Assembly (NCBI GenBank): GCA_026545765.1 | Contig: CM048844.1 | Location: forward strand, 57,632,932 to 57,696,931 | Direction: 5' to 3' | DNA length: 64,000 nucleotides | Source: Plantago major | Taxonomy: Eukaryota > Streptophyta > Magnoliopsida > Lamiales > Plantaginaceae | Translations under genes and position numbers: made by a program | The notes under the pieces: model-generated | The model's database searches: none | Told to the model about the DNA's origin: nothing | The model's input: the letters and a program-made list of their open reading frames with translations, nothing else | Shown: positions 45,730 to 56,810 of the stretch, piece after piece | How the letters are laid out: every line of letters begins with the position of its first letter | Numbering within the stretch: position 1 is the stretch's first letter

Positions 45730-46256
45730 TGTCCAAGTATCAATACGGAGCTTTTTTCTAAGAACTAGGTTAAAAGAAAGTATGGGGAAAAAAATCCCAA
45801 TTCTAAGCTAATAAGGAAAAATAGAAAATTTGTCCTGCGCCTCTCACCGCGGTGGAAGAAATAGCTCGTCGCGGCGAGCCTTCTTTATCGCAATATATAT
45901 AACTTTTGCATAATCTCGCCGCGGTGGGCAAATTCCTTCGCCGCGGCGAGGTTTGATCTTCAAAACAGGAGGCTCACTCGCAAAATCTCGCCGCCGCGGA
46001 CCAATTTCTTCACCGCATGAACCTCTTGACAATTCCAAAGATTAGTCACAAAATCTCGCCACGGCGACAAAATCCTCACAAGGGCGAAGCTCGGCTGATT
46101 GGCTTTTCCTCTTTCTTTGCTCAAATTGAATAATTCCTACAAGAAAGGAACAAAACACCAAAGCGTAAAAAGAACAAAAAAACACTAAAAAACTAAAAAC
46201 AAAGACTCACAAAGACCGCTAAAAAGGACCAAATGAGACTCTAAATTGTCTCATCA
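45730..46256 (-). repeat. 3' LTR of element F, truncated
   Basis: Matches 53125-53646 and stops abruptly at TGTCCAAG (45730), where the complete copy goes on for about 740 bases more. It holds GC-rich dyads, for example at 45865-45878 and 45937-45950. Confidence 0.85.
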
Positions 46257-46258
46257 AA

Positions 46259-46294
46259 CTCCCCAAACCGAACCTTTGCTCGTCCTCGAGCAAA
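46259..46294 (-). other. Polypurine tract and preceding hairpin of element F
   Basis: Minus strand: hairpin TTTGCTCG-AGGA-CGAGCAAA (46294-46275), then GGTTTGGGGAG (46269-46259), then the LTR. Same arrangement as in B at 14149-14184. Confidence 0.7.
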
Positions 46295-47695
46295 CAAACA
46301 ATCCTAGTCACAACTAGACTCGAAACTACGAAGACACACAAAGAGTCAAGATCCCAAGTGACCGAATCTACCATGGGAAACAGTAAATCCACGAGATGCA
46401 AAAATTTTGTTATCAAACTATCTTTGGCAAAACAGTGTACAAAAAATCAAACACAATCATTTCCCCGACAAATAGCACTTAAATGTAGCTCGCTAATCCC
46501 TCACAGGTGAATACAGTGTATCTCTCACTCTATTGGAAGTATCCAATTAGGGTATAAGCTCAAAAATAAACTGGGAAAGTGACTTGCGTCACAAAGATGC
46601 CTAAAATATCTTATGCTTTTGCACTCGTTTTATTGAGTCGAAAGGGACTTTGGCACACGACTATCTTTTTTTAGAGAAAATTAAAAAGTTGAAACTGCTC
46701 CCTTTAATTCATGTCAAACAACCTCAAATCTCAATTTACTTCACTGAATTCAGTGCATGGCCACATTGGGCTCTTTTAATCTCAATTTTTTGATAGGTGT
46801 CTATTTTACCGATAGTCCGCACTTTTGTGCGTGTCAGTTTGGTATACGCACCATCAACCCTCACGGGCATATGGCTTTTTAGGACCACACCGGTATATAG
46901 GTAGTATTTGAAACACGCCTAACACGACTAACGGTGATCAATGAAGACCATAGATCCACCCCGAGATTCAAATATCAATAGGCTTTAGGGAGCAGTAAAC
47001 AGACTTTTCAGCACAAATGCAACAGCTCATAACAGTCGTAAAATAGAATCGTCTCCCCAAACCTGTTCAGCAGAACGGAGAGAGTAAAATCCACAAAGTA
47101 AAGCATGCCGTTCATCATCCCCAACGAAACTGAGTACACATAAGTATGAATAGGCGCAAGTAATTCGTAAAAGACTTACACAACCCAGAAATCACACACA
47201 ATTACAGGTGCCGGCACAATATTTTTTCTTCGGCTTAGGCTCCTCACATGCTTTTGGACTAAAGAGCTATACAAACTTGCTATTTAAAAGGGAAACGACC
47301 TTCCGAGATTTAAAGTCCACTATCCTGCTTCCAGCTAGGGATCAAACAAAACGTAAGCAGCTAGAGGATTTACCATTTACAATAGACGTTCGACTTGGTA
47401 AATGACTCAGACTCACCATAAACAACTAACACAGAAAGGTGGCTAACATACCACCACAGTCACATAAAAAAATGAATGGCTAACATATGACTCGAACAAA
47501 ATACATAAAAAATAAAAAATAAAAATAGAGTACGAAATAGAGTACAAATACATGGAAAAGAGTACAAAAAATGAAAAATGAGACAACTTAAGCAACAGAT
47601 ACAGTTGAAACCTCCCCAAACCTACACAAGTGCTAGTCCCTAGCAGTGAATAGTGTAAGAAACGACTATATAGAATGACCAACCATAGTTTTGTC
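46295..47695 (-). other. 3' noncoding region of element F
   Basis: Contains the block shared with A and B at about 46800-46925 with hairpin CGCAC-TTTT-GTGCG (plus strand, 46818-46831), and polypurine-like motifs at 47053-47063 and 47612-47622. No coding sequence is recognised. Confidence 0.55.
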
Positions 47696-48853
47696 TCAGC
47701 TGGGATGATCAAGTGGATCCAGAAGGGCCACACCGAAGCGCTGCTCCCATAAATCCTGTTGTGCCTTACAGAGTGTCTCCAGCCTCTCCAAGCACTCGAT
47801 CTCGTGTTGCTCCCTAGCCTCAGCTCTCCTATCGCGCTCCTCCTGCCGCTGGTAGTGCTCCTCGATGCGGGAGTACTGTTCCTCGATCCGAGCATACTGT
47901 GGTCCTGCCCAGTACTGGAATTGTGTTGTCAGCTGCTCGAAATAAACCTGGAAGTCAGAAGAACCAGGTGGAGCAGGCTGCTCTGCAGTGTCGTCAGCGC
48001 CTCTGACAGGAATGGGGTGGCGGACGAGAATGACTCTGGCGCTAGAAGACTTCAGAGCCCCTTTGGGTTTCTCGGAGCCCTGGATACCGGGAATATTGAG
48101 GGACCGACATATACTGGTAATGAGGCATGGAAAACCAAGGAGACTGCCTTTATCCTTCCGGGACTGAGCCTCCGCCATGATGATATCTGGGGCATCAACA
48201 AATTGACCTTTCATGATAGCTCGGATAAGGCGGGCTGCGGGAGGGGTTAGGGTGTTGAAGTGTGAGTTGGGGGTCACATTATACTAGATCAGATGTTGCC
48301 AGAGGCGAACCTCGGGCTTGAGGAAGTGGGTGGCTATGGTGGTTTTGGTCCTGTGGTCCTTCGGATCGGTACCAGGTAGAAGTACAAACTCGGCTAAGTC
48401 TCTCTCAAACTGTCGGTTCTGAAAATTGTCGCCCCAATGGTTGTACATGTCATCTCCTGATTGGAACACCCTGCACTGTAGGAATTCCCGGATACTCCTA
48501 GTGGAAAACTGGATCCTGACACCCCAAATCGTCATCACCCCTTCATCCAAGTCGTAGAGGCTAATGTAGAATTCCCGAACCAGCTTCGGGTCATTGGGCA
48601 GCTGCTTACCGAAGAGCTTGCTCCAGCCTAAATATTTGATCCTTGCCCAGACTCGAGCGTAGACAGCATCCTCCAGCTCGTCAAGGGCCAATTCCCGCTC
48701 GGGCCAATCTTTCCTAGGATCCATGAAATTTGCCTCCATAAAAGCCCTGCCATCCGCGGACAGGTGGGAGAATTCATCTATGGGGCCTCTCTGTTCGGCC
48801 GCGCTACTGGTCTTGCCTCTATGGCGTTTGCTTCCGGTGGCTCTGCGAGACAT
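47696..48853 (-). pseudogene. env-position ORF of element F, one in-frame stop
   Basis: Minus strand. From ATG 48853 (MSRRATGSKRHRGKTSSAAE, basic) the frame covers about 386 codons to 47696, with one TAG at about 48284. Matching segments to element B, in order: IKYLGWSKLFGKQLPNDPKL, LVREFYISLYDLDEGVM, VTPNSHFNTLTPPAARLIRA, LGFPCLITSICRSLNIPG. A Glu/Gln/Arg-rich coiled end follows (ARIEEQYSRIEEHYQRQEER). The ATG follows an acceptor CCCTCGCAG by five bases. Same family as B; role unknown. Confidence 0.7.
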
Positions 48854-48858
48854 GATTC

Positions 48859-49269
48859 CTGCGAGGGGGATGTTAATGAAAGGTCATATATGGAAGGAGC
48901 AAGAGTATTGCCTCCCCAGACCAATATAAGACCAATAGCCAGGAAATAGCAAAAACAGGGGAAGATGGAAAATTCCCCGACCAATTCAAAACTCTATCTT
49001 CAAACCAGATCGCAATTCAAGCAAGTTAAGAACCACACTAATAGTCATATTCAACATCAAGGAAGGACACATTGGCATAATTTGGAAAAACAGGGTAGGG
49101 GTTCAAAAATTAATAACCGCAAGTAGATTTAATAATCAACGAGTAAAGAATCAATGCATCAATAAAAAATGACCCACTACACTAATCAATCAAGAACAAA
49201 CGACGATCAACCACATAATTCAAGCAAAACTCGAATTTAAAGGAAGAAAGTAGTTTCAAGCCAAATTAC
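48859..49269 (-). other. Predicted intron before the env-like ORF of element F
   Basis: Minus strand: donor GATTCAAAG/GTAATTTG at 49269 and acceptor CCCCTCGCAG at 48859, 411 bases. Element B has GATTCAAG/GTAATT at the matching place, so the donor itself is conserved. Confidence 0.5.
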
Positions 49270-50020
49270 CTTTGAATCGGGAGAATTGAATGGAAAACAC
49301 ACAAAAGTGATGCAAGAAACAGAGAGAGGAGGAAAAACCCGTTGATTTGCAACAAGAATGGGGGAATTTGGTGGAGAATTGAGTGAGAAAGAGAAATTGG
49401 AGTGAAGAGAGGAAGAAAAACGGGAAGGAGAATGGAGGAGAGAGGGGCGGGGGAGAAGAAGAAGAAGATAAAAGGGTTTAAAAAAACCTATCTCGCCGCG
49501 GCGAGTTTTCACGAGAATAAAACTGGCCTGGCAGACAGTCTCACCGCGGCGGGAAAAACCCCTCGCCACGGCGAGAAATTACGAAACAAAAAATCAGAAT
49601 CGGAGATTCGCCACAAGTAGCAAAGCTCTTGCATGGCGAGATTAAGCGTAAGGAATTTTTTCATTGTTGTCTTATCTCTCCACGGCGAAGCAAAAAGCTC
49701 GCCGCGGCGAGGGCAAAAACCGAAATTTTCTTTTCTTCGTCTCTAATGCAATCTCGCCTCACGAGATTGAAATTCCATGCCTCGGCGTAGAATTTCACGA
49801 GTTTCCTCGTGTGAGAACGAAGGTCCCACTCCCTCAACACACATAAATAGTAAAATAAATACAAGAAAAACACGAGTTGTCCAAATTATTAAATAGATAG
49901 TCTCAACAGTAAGAAAAACAATGCAAGAGTATAGAGTGCAACGGAATGAAATTGTCTAATGTGCAAGGAAATAAAAGTGCGTTTGTTTTAAGTCGTTAGC
50001 TCGACTTTCCTAGGTGAGAA
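49270..50020 (-). other. Spacer of element F with GC-rich palindromes
   Basis: No gene is recognised. It holds perfect CTCGCCGCGGCGAG palindromes at 49492-49505 and 49698-49711 and a one-mismatch version at 49562-49575, in an otherwise AT-rich stretch. RT and integrase would be expected here and are absent. Confidence 0.55.
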
Positions 50021-50886
50021 TCAATGGTGTTTGATCTTCTCGGTCTTCTCAGCTCCTTTCCTTCTCTGTGAATTAGAGTACGTGTAGAGGGGACCGGTGT
50101 GTGCACCTATATAGTTTCTGGTTTCAACCTGCAGGGGTGAGTATAGTGTGGTGGTGGCTTGCAACTTATGTTGCTTGCCATGTACCTCTATGGTGCAAGT
50201 ACGAGCGTGGAGGTTGACAATCATGCGAGTGGTTTGATGAACGGTCACCAAAGCAGCATCATATCCTTCTCCATCTCCTTGCCTTTAATCCTTGTCGACT
50301 CCACAACCACAAAATCAGCCATAAAAGTGTCCCCATCCAATGTAACTGGGACATCCTCAATAACACCCATGCACCGACTTCTCGTTCCATTGGCCAACGT
50401 GATGAAGCATTTCATTTGCTCCAAACCCTTTAAATCCAGCTCCTCATAGGTTGCAAAGGTCATCAGATTAACCACTGCTCCTGTGTCTACAATGCCAGTC
50501 ACCTCGAAAGAATTACCTATCCCAACCACCAAGTCGAAACTGTTGGCAGCACTAATGCTCTTATCCGCTTTCTGGATCACCCGAGTAGTGGAACTTACCT
50601 CAAGGACAGCCCGTTTTGCACTTGCCTCCTCCACTGGAGTCGCAATACTGGGTGTGGCTACCTCAACTACTTCCTGTACCTCAACTATTTCCAGTGGCCT
50701 AGTCACCTGTGGTGCCTCAACCTGGGCTACCGCTTTGTTCTGACTACAGGTACAAGTAGTCAGAACTGTCTTTACTCTTCCTGGCTTGTCGAAAGATACC
50801 TCCACAACAAGAAACCTGTTGGTCTCTACAGTAGCTGGAAGCTTACCCCTTTCTCTCTGCTGAAGATGCCCAACCAAATCGCCCAA
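50021..50886 (-). pseudogene. Protease region of element F
   Basis: Minus strand, frame 50886-50245. A Val/Glu/Pro-rich linker precedes VTGIVDTGAVVNLMTFATYE, a normal aspartic protease DTG site. VPVTLDGDTFMADFVVVEST follows. In the frame 50251-50021, TVHQTTRMIVNLHARTCTIE resembles the end of the domain after the LGRPF motif, so a frameshift lies near 50250. Catalytic residues look intact; the frameshift and missing pol leave it without a known partner. Confidence 0.7.
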
Positions 50887-52259
50887 AGCCTTCTCAAGCC
50901 GCCTCTGGGACTGATCAATACTGTCAAACCTCTGGTCGTTCTTGCTCTGATTCTTCTATTCCTCTGCCCAGAACCTTTCTGACCTCTCCATGTGATTACG
51001 GATCTCCTGATCGGCACTACCCTGTACTCTCATATGCTGAACCTGAGTCTGCTGAACTAGAACTTGCTGGATTGGAACCTGTTGCTCTTGTGGCGCATTC
51101 TCATAGAAGTTATTGCCATAGCTCAAGTTGGCACGGTTTGGGTTAAAGGTTTGAATCCTGGGTCCTCCTGCGTTAACACCTTGGTTCCCCCTGTAGTTCC
51201 CTTGCTATCTAGTCTGCACCCAGTTGACTACCTCCGGAGTTGGGTTCTCATTCATAATCTCAGGAAGCCTACACATGCTGGCACCATGCCCAAAATTGCT
51301 GCACATATTGCACCTTTCACTTACCTGTGATACCGGGGTAGAGACATTGCCAAGCATCCTCATCTCCTTGATCTGTTCGGCTAGGTCGCAGGTCCTAGGT
51401 CCCGGCGCCTCTTCCACCGATTTCACCTCAGCTCTCCTGGATCTTCAACGTGTTCCCTTAAGCTGAGAGATAGCAGACAGTTTCTCGAAGGCCTCATTCA
51501 AAACTGTTGGAGATGCTGTAACTATGGTCCTATTAATTGTCACATCCACCATATTTTGTGCCTCCCAGTCCAATCCCTCATAAAACTTGCAGCACAAATC
51601 CATCTCACTCATCCTGTGGTGAGGGCACTGAGAAAGCAGGTTCAGAAACCATTCCTAGCCTCATAGAAGCTCTCATCGCTCATCTGGATGAACTTCTCTA
51701 TCTGGGTCCGAAGCTGCCTAGTCTTCTCTGCAGGGTAAAACTTGTTCATAAATGCCCTGTAAAGCTCATCCCAAGTCCGGAAAGACCCTTCCTGTTGGTT
51801 AAGAAGCCAGCTCTTAGCCTTATCCTCCATGCACATAGGGAAACCCTTCTACCTAATTTCCTCATCAGTAACAGTGATCTCCCCAACAGTAAGCGGAATC
51901 CTAGCAATCAATGCTTCAAAATCTTTCAGGAACCTGATCACGTCTTCATTAGCCATCCCATAGTACTTGGGCAGATCATGGAAGTGATAAGCCTTGATCT
52001 CCATGCTCCTGGCTTCATTGGAAAGCACAACAGCTCACCTCCCGACCTTAATCTCACTAGGCTGCATGTAGGTTCCATAGGTCATCTCTGCTACCTCAGC
52101 AATTGGTTGGTTAATCTCTGCGTTTCCTGCCATTGTGATTGCTGCTAAGTTCTGTCTTCTAAGTTGACGAACGTTCCTATCGATCTCGTCCACTGGAGTT
52201 TGCAAAGGTGTGTCTTGTGATCTCCTTCCAAGCATAAACCTGTAGTGAAATCTACACAA
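50887..52259 (-). pseudogene. gag of element F, degenerate
   Basis: Minus strand. Pieces: MAGNAEINQPIAEVAEMTYG (start at about 52133), MCMEDKAKSWLLNQQEGSFR and FMNKFYPAEKTRQLRTQIEK (51836-51642), which are the gag core. A CCHC knuckle CNMCSNFGHGASMC lies at about 51315-51275. Several stops and frameshifts lie between them. The knuckle is standard C-x2-C-x4-H-x4-C. Confidence 0.75.
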
Positions 52260-52361
52260 TCAAAAACCTCGAGGAATCATAGTTTCTGTTAGTGTAATAA
52301 ACAACAGGTTGAAAAACAAACAAATAAAAATTCGCAATCAACCGCTACAATAGGAATTGAC

Positions 52362-52379
52362 TCCCCGGCAGCCGCGCCA
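52362..52379 (-). other. Primer binding site of element F (tRNA-Asp type)
   Basis: On the minus strand TGGCGCGGCTGCCGGGGA, four bases after the LTR, differs from the tRNA-Asp complement at two positions. Confidence 0.75.
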
Positions 52380-52383
52380 AATT

Positions 52384-53646
52384 TGATATGCTCAAATTAC
52401 TACTTAGAAAACAAGTAAAAAGCAGTTGTTGTAAACAGACAATGCTAACCACAACGTCGTTCGCTAAGGAATCAATTAAGCTATCACAACGATTTGAAAG
52501 AAAATAGTCACTTATGAAAACAATTTGGTTTGTTTGATTTTGATCACTTCTAGTAACTAGAAAACAGAAAAACAATTAAACGGTTTTAAACAATGAGAGA
52601 AGAGAACACAACAGTTATGATCTAGTAATTCTAATTCGCTCTAGGGAAATCGTTCATATTTGTCACACGGTCGGTGTACATAAATCGATCAATCCAACCT
52701 CAACCAATCGTCATTTGAGTATATTGAACTAGAGTAATCGTGGGTCGTCAATCTGCGATCCTTAACCGAAAACGATTTAGAAAATCTTGAACTAGTGAAT
52801 TGGATTGATAGTTTTTACGAAGATTTTGAACTAGACGAACCTATATGAATGAATCCTAACCCTAGAATTGAATACGCAAAACCGTCACATAACTACTGTG
52901 TTCGGAATGATTTACCTACTCATAGTAGAAGCAAAGATCAAAGAATTCAAGGTATTGATATGATAAACATAGACATATTGATAATAGCACGCAAGGTCAT
53001 ACAAATCGAATAACAATAGCAACACGAATCGAAGAGATAAACGATAGAGATTTATCAAATATTACCTAGAATTCGATATCAATTCTTCAACAATGATGAA
53101 AACTAAGCTCCAATTATGTCTCAATGTCCAAGTATCAATATGGAGCTTTTTTCTAAGTACTAGGTTAAAAGAAAGTATGGAGAAAAAAATCCCAATTCTA
53201 AGCTAATAAGGAAAAATAGAAAATTTGTCCTGCGCCTCTCGCCGCGGCGGAAGAAATAGCTCGCCGCGGCGAGCCTTCTTTATCGAAATATATATAACTT
53301 TCGCATAATCTCGCCCCGGCAGTAAATTGCCATTGAAGCTTCGATCTTCAAACAGAGGCTCACTGCAAAATCTCGTGGCATGACTAATTTCTTCATGGCG
53401 AAGCCTCATCTGTAATTCAAAGATTAGTCATGCAAAATCTCACCGCGGCGGACAAAATCCCTCGCCGCAGCGAGCCTGGCTGATTGGCTTTTCCTCTTTC
53501 TTTGCTCAAAATGAATAATTCCTACAAGAAAGGAACAAAACACCAAAGTGTAAAAACGAACAAAAAAAACACTAAAAAACTAAAAACAAAGACTCACAAA
53601 GGCCGCTAAAAAGGACCAAATGAGACTCTAAATTATAGTCTCATCA
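52384..53646 (-). repeat. 5' LTR of element F
   Basis: Minus strand TGATGAGACTATA... to ...GAGCATATCA; 1.26 kb. The half near 53646 matches the truncated 3' LTR. GC-rich dyads lie at 53238-53251 and a perfect CTCGCCGCGGCGAG at 53260-53273. An ATATATATAA string at about 53287-53296 may be the TATA region. The LTRs at 58745 and 62379 are relatives. Confidence 0.85.
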
Positions 53647-54295
53647 CCTCTCTTGGAGAATATCGCTTCGTGCTACCTTCTCCAGAAAACTGAACCATAG
53701 AAGGGCTCTGGGATGTGCGGAATACTGGATGATGAGTTTTGAAATAATTCTCCAACCAACCATGGACGAAATGAACGGGGAATGGATGATTCGGCTGAGA
53801 CGGCTGCGAAGAACCTACAATTTGATTGAGCCCTTTATAGATGGATGCCGATACTGGAATTGCCAAACTTACAGGTTTCCCACGTGCCATCTTGACCGCT
53901 AGCTTGAAAGTGCTCGGACGTATCACGCCATTTTTTTTTATTGACGAATGACAACCAAACCAGAGAGAAAAGCAGGAGAATACTTCTGTTTTGGATCTTC
54001 CTCGGCTAACATTGAGCATGGCAAATAAAGAGCCATCATCGGAAGTCCAATCGCCATGATGTGGAATACCGCCAAGTGGGTTGTGGGTTACACGAAGCGC
54101 ATCTTTCTCCGGCATCCCGCGTTCTTTCTCCTTCATTCCACGTGGAGGAGGTTTAGGATACTTCACTTCTTTGCTGCACCAGAAGCGCACCCATCTCTCA
54201 AAGGTAACAGGAACATTGCGGTTGCCATTCGAATTATTCTTCAACTTATGGAATGCATGGTACAAGGCTTGGCATGAGACGGAAATGAACGGCAC
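53647..54295 (-). pseudogene. Antisense ORF of element D, plant mobile domain part
   Basis: Minus strand, about 216 residues, cut at 53647 by element F. Contains FERWVRFWCSKEVKYPKPPP, IRPSTFKLAVKMARGKPVSL, ASIYKGLNQI and FPVHFVHGWLENYFKTHHPV. This is the arrangement of the plant mobile domain (aminotransferase-like), found in antisense ORFs of Tat elements and in some host proteins. Role in the element is not known. The other part is 44457-45729. Between 54296 and 54444 there is only a short leader before the LTR. Confidence 0.75.
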
Positions 54296-54444
54296 GCACC
54301 CAGGGTCGAAACCCGTGATCTATATCGCACCAGGATTAACTTCATCATATAGAGCACCAATTATAGGTAGACCGGCAAGGTGCTTCAAGTCCGTTCAAGT
54401 CAAAGTCTCTTAGACTATTCACAAACAAGTCGCGATGGGACATT

Positions 54445-55441
54445 TGTAGACGAACGAAATTCGTATACTCTAAAGTGACATTTAAAAATATATATTAGAA
54501 GGCAAATTACAATTTTCTAGCATTTTTGGAATTTTACTGAATTAAATTCTAAAATAAAATTGCTAGATCATTTTCTAATATATAAATTTAAATCAAATTA
54601 TGTCACATGGGCCAACAAGGAAGTAAATCATGTAAATTGGGCTACATGTGAATAAATTGGGCCATATGTGATGGACTGGGTTATATGTGAATGAATAGAC
54701 TGGGCTATATGTGACCGGGCCTCCTACATATATGGAAAAGATTCTCTTCCAACCATTATAAATAGAAGAGTACCCTCATTCATTTCCACACACAAGAGAA
54801 GAGACACCAGAAGTTCCACAGCAAAATCACAAGTTCCAGAGCCAGAGCCAGAGCAAATCCTCTCATCCTTCTCTCAAGATCCGCCTTGAAGTTCGAGCAA
54901 GCACTCAAGAAGTTCATCCGAAAATCGAAGAGAAGTCGCATTTTGATCCAAGAAGAGGCCCCTGTGCAGTTGGAGAAACGTTATTGGAAGATCAACCGCT
55001 GTCAAAGGAAGATCAAATCCAAAAGCCCAGCCGAAGCCTCAACCTTCTTGAAGTTCTTCGCCAACAAGCCACGTTAGATCCAAGATCAAGCCGAAAATCC
55101 CTTGGAGAAACGTTTCCTGACGGCCAAACTTCCTCTAAAGAATATCAAAGGCCAATTCCTATGACGATCTACAAGCGTTCTTCGTAAAGTTCATCAAGAT
55201 CCCAAGAAGTTCGTCATCATTCGCCTTAAACACTTCTAAATTCACGATTCGATCCGAGATCAAGCCAAGAAGCCCTGGAATCGACGTTTGTCCGACTTTG
55301 AAGTCACAAATCCTAAAATGAAGAATTTGAAGATCCAAGTTCGCCGCTTTAGAAGACTAGAATCAGAGGATTAGAATATAATATTGTACCTGCTTTCAAC
55401 ACATAAATAAAATCATCATTTGAGCAACTTTAGTTGCCACA
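54445..55441 (+). repeat. 3' LTR of element D
   Basis: Pair of 21058-22051; TATAAATA at 54757-54764. Preceded by GCGATGGGACATT, a weak polypurine tract. Followed by GATGC, versus GATAA before the 5' LTR. Confidence 0.88.
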
Positions 55442-56382
55442 GATGCTTCTGCAAGTATGCAACAAAAAAGTGAATTGGATGTTCAGTCCGGTTGGTTCAA
55501 ATTTCGTGAAATATAGCTGGTATTAAAGTACTATTTAGAGTCTATGGACTCGTTTGATGAAAAAATCCACAAAATATAGCTGGTATTATTTTATTTCGGT
55601 TTAAACAAACCCAAAGAAAACAACCAATTAAAAATAGACATGTCACTATCATATCTTTCATTTCTTGGCCACTTTCCAACCAAAACTTTATGGCCTCCTC
55701 AAAAGTGTCCATCGCTTATAACTGGCTAAAGGATGGTGAAGATGAGAAGTGGCCATTGGCCACCTCACCAATTCTCAGTCAAATTTTACGGTTTGACTAG
55801 GATTTGAAATTCCAATAATAATAATAATAATAATTTTATAATATTAATAATAACAATAATAATAATTATTATTATTATTATTATTATTATTATAAAACAA
55901 ATAATTATTATTATTAATATAATAAAACATTTAATAGTAATATAATAATATAACAAAAATAATAACACAAAGTCATAGAAGGGACATATACTAATGTGGG
56001 AACTAATAGACTAACTGATGTTATTAAACATAAGTACCATGTTTTAAAAGAGTTCAACAATGTTTTAAGAGTGAACATTTTATGTCATTTTGTATAACAA
56101 CGATGTTTTTAGTAAATGCATGTAGATTTTTTGCTACGACTATAATATTTGTCTATATATTTTAGTCTCTCCATAAAGACGGAGACGGTTCCGCAAAAGA
56201 CTTACTCAAGTAGCAGTAGCAATAGGAGCAGGAAAAGCAGCATTAGTAGTAAGTAGTAGCAGCAGTATCAGTAGGTGGAGTAGTAGTAGTAAAAAACAAC
56301 AACAACAACAGCAGCAATAGTAGTAGTAATGACAATAAAAATATATTAATAATAGTAATGATGATGATGACAATAAAAATAT

Positions 56383-56425
<43 letters not shown>

Positions 56426-56810
56426 TCCATAATATAAATAATAGTAATAGTATAGTCACAACAACACCACAATGTCTTATAGAATACCTATATTAGTATG
56501 ATCTGAGAGATGGACTATGTTGTTCAATATAAATATAATGTTTTAAATGTATCAATAATGTTTATAAGTGAACATTATATTTCATTTTTTTATGTGCATA
56601 TATAACAACAGTATTCTTAGTGAATACATGTAATATTTTTACTATGACTATAATGTTTGTTGGTCCATTTAGTCTCTCAAAAGACAGAGATCGAAGATCC
56701 CTCATGAGATTTACTATAATAATAATAGAGTATAATTTGAACTTATCAATCTCCACTTGTGATCTCTATGTTTTATTTTGTCTTGTTATTTATAATTTTC
56801 TTTGTTACAG
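55442..56810. other. AT-rich intergenic DNA with microsatellites
   Basis: No gene recognised. At 55814-55935 (AAT)n is followed by (ATT)n and could fold on itself. At about 56222-56424 mixed AGT/AAC/AAT triplet repeats end in a pure (AAT)n run (about 56393-56424). Short ORFs rich in Ile or Leu here are translations of these repeats. Confidence 0.6.

Larger units (their letters stand above)
45730..53646 (-). mobile_element. Element F: pol-less Athila-related retrotransposon with truncated 3' LTR
   Basis: Minus-strand element within the antisense ORF of D. The 5' LTR is complete (52384-53646), but the 3' LTR (45730-46256) has lost its final roughly 740 bases, so no target duplication is left on that side. 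It carries gag, protease and an env-position ORF but no RT or integrase. Its LTR start, hairpin, polypurine tract and env-like ORF relate it to element B. Confidence 0.85.
21058..55441 (+). mobile_element. Element D: Tat-lineage Ty3 retrotransposon carrying two nested insertions
   Basis: LTRs at 21058-22051 and 54445-55441 bound gag, protease, RT, RNase H, a second (archaeal-type) RNase H, integrase and a downstream antisense ORF. The double RNase H and antisense ORF define the Tat lineage. Without E (26416-41651) and F (45730-53646) the element is about 11 kb. The pieces rejoin cleanly: codons flanking E read through as NEVKYSTIEKLCL. Flanks are GATAA (left) and GATGC (right), so the target duplication is not perfect. 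Confidence 0.88.

Noticed and set aside
47759-48250. Plus-strand ORF of 163 residues
   Set aside because: Shadow of the env-position ORF on the minus strand, which has homologues in B, A and C.
50159-50743. Plus-strand ORFs of 80-100 residues
   Set aside because: Antisense of the protease frame of element F, whose DTG motif is clear.
54296-54340. GGTCGAAACCC as a tRNA T-arm
   Set aside because: No acceptor stem, anticodon arm or D-arm could be placed around it.
55786-56472. Ile- and Leu-rich ORFs that look like membrane proteins
   Set aside because: They are translations of AAT, AGT and AAC triplet repeats.
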